Below, piece by piece: positions 62,372 through 64,000 of a stretch of 64,000 nucleotides of DNA. The position numbers and the translations under genes are program-made. The first letter of the stretch is position 1; every line of letters starts with the position of its first letter. Where the stretch lies: the NCBI RefSeq assembly GCF_011516645.4, contig NZ_CP088285.1, positions 7,954,501 through 8,018,500 on the forward strand, in the 5' to 3' direction. The DNA is from Bradyrhizobium septentrionale. GTDB lineage: Bacteria; Pseudomonadota; Alphaproteobacteria; Rhizobiales; Xanthobacteraceae. The notes beneath the pieces were generated by a model. The model was not told the DNA's origin. It made no database searches and saw only the letters and a list, made by a program, of their open reading frames with translations.

Positions 62372-62848
62372 ATGGCGAAGAAATCCAGCAAATCAACGAC
62401 CTCCCCCGGCCTGCAACTCGGGCGAGCGGTGGAATGGCCCGACGCGCCGGAAAAGGCGCAGCTCGACCGCGTGCCCAATCCGCAGGCTGGTACCGATTAT
62501 CTGGTGCGCTTCACGGTGCCGGAATTCACCTCGATCTGCCCGGTGACGGGACAGCCGGATTTCGCGCATCTGGTGATCGATTATGTGCCGGGCCGCTGGC
62601 TGCTGGAATCCAAATCGCTGAAACTGTTCGCCGCGAGTTTCCGCAACCATGGCGCCTTCCATGAGGACTGCACTGTCATGATCGGCCGGCGGATCTCAGA
62701 CGAGATCGAGCCGAAATGGCTGCGCATCGGCGGCTACTGGTATCCGCGCGGCGGCATCCCGATCGACGTGTTCTTCCAGACCGGTCGGCTGCCGAAGGGC
62801 ATCTGGGTTCCCGATCAGGGCGTCGCGCCCTATCGCGGGCGCGGCTAG
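62372..62848 (+). CDS. queF: NADPH-dependent preQ0 reductase QueF
   Basis: A 158-residue short-form QueF that reduces the nitrile of preQ0 to preQ1 in queuosine synthesis. The catalytic cysteine is in [11 protein letters not shown] (Cys56 by count), and the family motif [21 protein letters not shown], which contains the NADPH- and substrate-binding residues, follows. It is divergent from eno with a 121-nt gap. I saw no preQ1 riboswitch in that gap. Confidence 0.95.
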   Translation: MAKKSSKSTTSPGLQLGRAVEWPDAPEKAQLDRVPNPQAGTDYLVRFTVPEFTSICPVTGQPDFAHLVIDYVPGRWLLESKSLKLFAASFRNHGAFHEDCTVMIGRRISDEIEPKWLRIGGYWYPRGGIPIDVFFQTGRLPKGIWVPDQGVAPYRGRG

Positions 62849-62963
62849 GTCGGGCACACGTTAATTTCGGCACCCCCGGCCTGCCCTCGGAAAGGCGACG
62901 AGAATGCATCTGGGTCTTGGGCCTGAAGCGGACCTCCGCATGATGATCCGCATCTGATCGAGG

Positions 62964-63215
62964 TCAGGCGTCGCTGTGGTGGTCGGACACATCGCTACCG
63001 CTGGTCTTCGGCCTGGAAATCGGAGGGATGCAGCTACCGAAGCGCGGATCGAGCGGATCGTAACGCGACCTCATTCTCGCGACGATATACAGCACCGCCA
63101 GTGCGAAGGAACCGAGCAGCAGCACGATCCACGCAGGTGGCCGACTTGCGATCAAAAGCACCGTTGCCCCGACCAGTATCAACGCGACAGTGCCCAAAGA
63201 CAGCTTTGAAGCCAT
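62964..63215 (-). CDS. small two-helix membrane protein, unknown
   Basis: An 83-residue protein starting MASKLSLGTVALILVG with two adjacent membrane helices (TVALILVGATVLLIA and WIVLLLGSFALAVLYIVA) and a basic cytoplasmic or periplasmic tail ending SDHHSDA. No family is recognised. The ATG at 63215 is chosen over an upstream in-frame start that adds nine residues. Confidence 0.55.
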   Translation of the reverse strand: MASKLSLGTVALILVGATVLLIASRPPAWIVLLLGSFALAVLYIVARMRSRYDPLDPRFGSCIPPISRPKTSGSDVSDHHSDA

Positions 63216-63529
63216 GACCGGCTCCGCAGTAAGCTCGAGCACGGGACATTACTGTTGAAATCGATACATTTGTGAGAGGCCGACTGCGACACTCCAGCGC
63301 AGCTATCGCACACACGATCGACCAGGTGGCTTCGGACGTTGCACGCCGGGCCGTCACGAGACTCGCGTTCCCAAGCGCAGCCCGCAATCGCAATGATGAC
63401 GCCGTGGATGTCGGCTTCGGATCAAACGCCGTCGCTCGCCAGCTGACGCTATTGAGTACACGTCCTGGAGATCGCCAGGGCTCGACGTCCTCGCTTCGTC
63501 CAGCGTCAACGCCTCTCACCAGATTTCGA

Positions 63530-63973
63530 CTAGGTCAGCGAATGCAAAGCCTTGACCGCAGCCTCACGGCTCTCCACCGGAACAAAGAAACTTACGGAAT
63601 GCGATGACAAAACATACTTGTCGGCGATAATCCCGTGACGTTGCAGAATCTGAATCGCCTTGTATGGCAAGTCTGAAGAAATGCCGCCGAAGCAAGTGAG
63701 GCTCACCGAGCTCAGAGTCTCGCGCTGCTTGCGCAAGTCTTTGCTCCTTTCCAGCGTACGTAGCAACGTGTCGATTGTCTCCGAATCGCAAGTCATCATG
63801 ATGCGGGTTTTTCCGGCGGTGAAGGCCGAGGCGAGGAGTTGCGGCCAAGGCAAGCCATTTTGCTTGAGATGCCGCGCGAACTTCTCAAAGCCTTGATTGA
63901 GGTCCGCCGAATCGATCTCTACATGCTCAATGCGAGCCATCGAGTTGACGGCCAAGACTCTTCCGTTCTCCAT
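63530..63973 (-). CDS. stand-alone tandem ACT-like domain protein
   Basis: A 147-residue protein starting MENGRVLAVNSMARIEHVEI, with AAGGAGG 8 nt before the ATG. Two ACT-like halves are suggested: residues about 5-80 (QGFEKFARHLKQNGLPWPQL, KTRIMMTCDSETIDTLL) and about 88-147 (SSVSLTCFGGISSDLPYKAI, SVSFFVPVESREAAVKALH). The second resembles the aspartate kinase regulatory repeat, but there is no kinase domain. It might be an amino-acid sensor; no partner gene is visible before the window ends. The 314 nt before 63530 hold no supported gene. Confidence 0.6.
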   Translation of the reverse strand: MENGRVLAVNSMARIEHVEIDSADLNQGFEKFARHLKQNGLPWPQLLASAFTAGKTRIMMTCDSETIDTLLRTLERSKDLRKQRETLSSVSLTCFGGISSDLPYKAIQILQRHGIIADKYVLSSHSVSFFVPVESREAAVKALHSLT

Positions 63974-64000
63974 GTCCGCAACCTCCTTCATCACTTGCGT

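Noticed and set aside
62904..62957. A 17-codon frame (MHLGLGPEADLRMMIRI) after queF
   Set aside because: It has a purine-rich stretch upstream, but at this length chance is likely and nothing else supports it.
63243..63529. Gene in the gap between the two-helix membrane protein and the ACT-like gene
   Set aside because: Open frames exist on both strands but lack ribosome-binding sites, domains or signal sequences.

Overview
The window reads as chromosomal DNA of a Bradyrhizobium-type alphaproteobacterium (Hyphomicrobiales, Nitrobacteraceae). The basis is high GC, an aapJQMP general amino-acid importer, a pdhA-pdhB-pdhC-lpdA operon whose E1 beta subunit carries its own lipoyl domain, DUF992, DUF5076 and DUF6481-type proteins, and several dispersed palindromic repeats I recall as common in Bradyrhizobium and Rhodopseudomonas genomes. 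No rRNA, CRISPR array, intact transposase, integrase or prophage is visible.

Layout. 0-7 kb: 3' part of a cysteine synthase, the aapJQMP operon (minus strand) and a metC-type cystathionine beta-lyase. 7-13 kb: Flp/Tad pilus genes cpaB-cpaC-cpaD-cpaE, then convergent tadD and a PilZ protein; cpaF, tadB and tadC are missing from the place where they normally follow cpaE. 13-17 kb: small secreted protein, Na/Pi cotransporter, M23 peptidase with an altered zinc motif. 17-21 kb: envelope sugar cluster (GT39, PAP2 phosphatase, GT2, LAB_N protein). 21-29 kb: yfhM-like alpha-2-macroglobulin and penicillin-binding protein 1C, the latter with a palindromic repeat inside its reading frame. 29-39.7 kb: accessory, gene-sparse zone beginning at tRNA-Arg(UCU). 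It holds a degenerate second copy of the tRNA 3' end, many tiny genes, free-standing hairpins, a duplicated 125-nt repeat, and a dgoK-dgoA galactonate operon. 39.7-44 kb: TRAP transporter and an SMP-30 lactonase-like gene. 44-51 kb: a frameshifted lytic transglycosylase, LysR regulator, GrpB, an orphan TctC-type binding protein, threonine synthase. 51-64 kb: the pyruvate dehydrogenase operon with two tiny membrane-protein genes and a frameshifted DUF5076 gene embedded in it, an FtsB/DivIC-like gene, FMN reductase, ddl, an MDR oxidoreductase, eno, queF and a stand-alone ACT-like protein.

How the genes fit together. Central metabolism is represented by eno, the PDH complex and the galactonate branch, whose product is pyruvate plus glyceraldehyde-3-phosphate. 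Uptake is represented by Aap, TRAP and TctC-type proteins. The envelope is represented by PBP1C with alpha-2-macroglobulin, the M23 peptidase, the lytic transglycosylase, Ddl and lipid glycosylation genes.

I found no convincing new multi-gene system. The signals most worth a second look are: the 76-nt conserved hairpin element present twice, each copy followed by a hairpin; the tRNA-Arg attachment-site scar; the repeat family sitting at gene 3' ends and twice supplying the stop codon; the palindrome translated in PBP1C; two apparent frameshifts; the truncated Tad locus; and several small-protein genes. Many start codons were chosen by ribosome-binding-site context and could be off by a few codons.
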